Assembly (NCBI GenBank): GCA_040757355.1
Contig: JBFLWY010000010.1
Span: 1 to 64,000, forward strand
Direction: 5' to 3'
DNA length: 64,000 nt
From: DTYU01 sp040757355
GTDB taxonomy: Bacteria; Bacillota; Desulfotomaculia; Desulfotomaculales; Ammonificaceae
Of this stretch, positions 63,808 through 64,000 are shown piece after piece. Positions within the stretch are counted from its first letter, which is position 1. Every line of letters begins with the position of its first letter. The position numbers and the translations under genes were made by a program. The notes beneath the pieces were generated by a model. That model did not search any database, had not been told where the DNA came from, and saw only the letters and a list, made by a program, of their open reading frames with translations.

Positions 63808-63837
63808 TTGACGAACGGCGGTAAACAAAATTATACT
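63808..63837 (+). promoter_or_regulatory. Probable promoter toward the window end
   Basis: TTGACG (63808-63813), 18-bp spacer, TATACT (63832-63837). Downstream, GAAAGGAGG (63888-63896) is a good ribosome-binding site. An open frame from about 63902 reads a lysine/glutamate start and then a hydrophobic stretch (SLLLLAVAWILLCLH) to the window edge. This looks like the start of a membrane or secreted protein, but no ATG/GTG/TTG is at the right spacing in that frame. The rest of 63569-63807 holds nothing I can support. Confidence 0.45.
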
Positions 63838-64000
63838 GGCAACAGTATTGAAAGGTCCTTCCCGGGGCAAAAACCCGCAGCCGGAAGAAAGGAGGCAAAA
63901 AAGATCGAATCCGGGGAACCGCGTGCAAAAACTTTCACTGCTACTCGCTCCCTTCTTTTACTCGCGGTCGCTTGGATACTTCTCTGTCTTCATACCTTTG

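Overview
The window looks like chromosomal DNA from a GC-rich, anaerobic, endospore-forming member of the Clostridia, closest in style to the Peptococcaceae/Desulfotomaculum group. The evidence is a Bacillus-type gene order (SRP RNA-dnaX-ybaB-recR-bofA; yaaO-tmk-holB-ricT-rsmI-abrB; rplU-rpmA-spo0B-obg; ylqG-ylqH), sporulation genes (bofA, spo0B, ricT, abrB), a four-subunit oxygen-sensitive 2-oxoacid:ferredoxin oxidoreductase, a selenocysteine-containing selD, and many GTG/TTG starts behind strong AGGAGG sites. The genus assignment is inference; no 16S gene is present.

Layout. 1-4241: 3' part of the SRP RNA, dnaX, ybaB, recR and bofA (replication, repair, sporulation). 5233-12144: porCDAB translationally coupled to a PLP decarboxylase, tmk, holB and ricT. 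12224-19538: rsmI facing abrB, a chemoreceptor with a cysteine-rich head, selD read through an in-frame UGA, a Lon-like protease and a DNA alkyl-cysteine methyltransferase. 19604-31839: rplU, rpmA, apgM, spo0B, obg, proB, a HIT protein, proA, nadD, an RRM protein, rsfS, tRNA-Ala and leuS. 31939-40416: two UspA proteins, two TauE/SafE-type anion permeases with small membrane partners, and a histidine kinase/NtrC-type regulator pair. A -24/-12 (sigma-54) promoter at 32599 ties the regulator to the first transporter operon.

40568-54170: tRNA-Thr followed by an integrated element of about 13.4 kb, bounded by 21-bp direct repeats. It has an integrase, an Xre repressor, a CHC2 primase, a helicase-like ATPase, excisionase-like and zinc-ribbon proteins, a terminase-small-like protein, a tail chaperone and a tape-measure protein. 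It has no large terminase, portal or capsid gene. 54171-55830 is a decayed scar: a candidate small RNA, then fragments of a glutamate synthase, a Gfo/Idh dehydrogenase and a LysM protein. 55994-63568 returns to housekeeping genes (NifU-like, RNase H, YlqH, YlqG, a formyltransferase-fold protein, a HAD phosphatase, a PfkB kinase, RmuC and a YfcE-type phosphodiesterase).

The most distinctive layer is non-coding. Several dispersed repeat families fill the intergenic gaps: IS66-like MITEs (GTAA ends, 8-bp target duplications), hairpin units bounded by CCCAGCACTCAA, a shared leader module just upstream of recR, porC and proB, a GCCGGAAACGG hairpin and GAAGTCAG-rich tracts. In two places one family sits inside another, so a relative order of insertion can be read.
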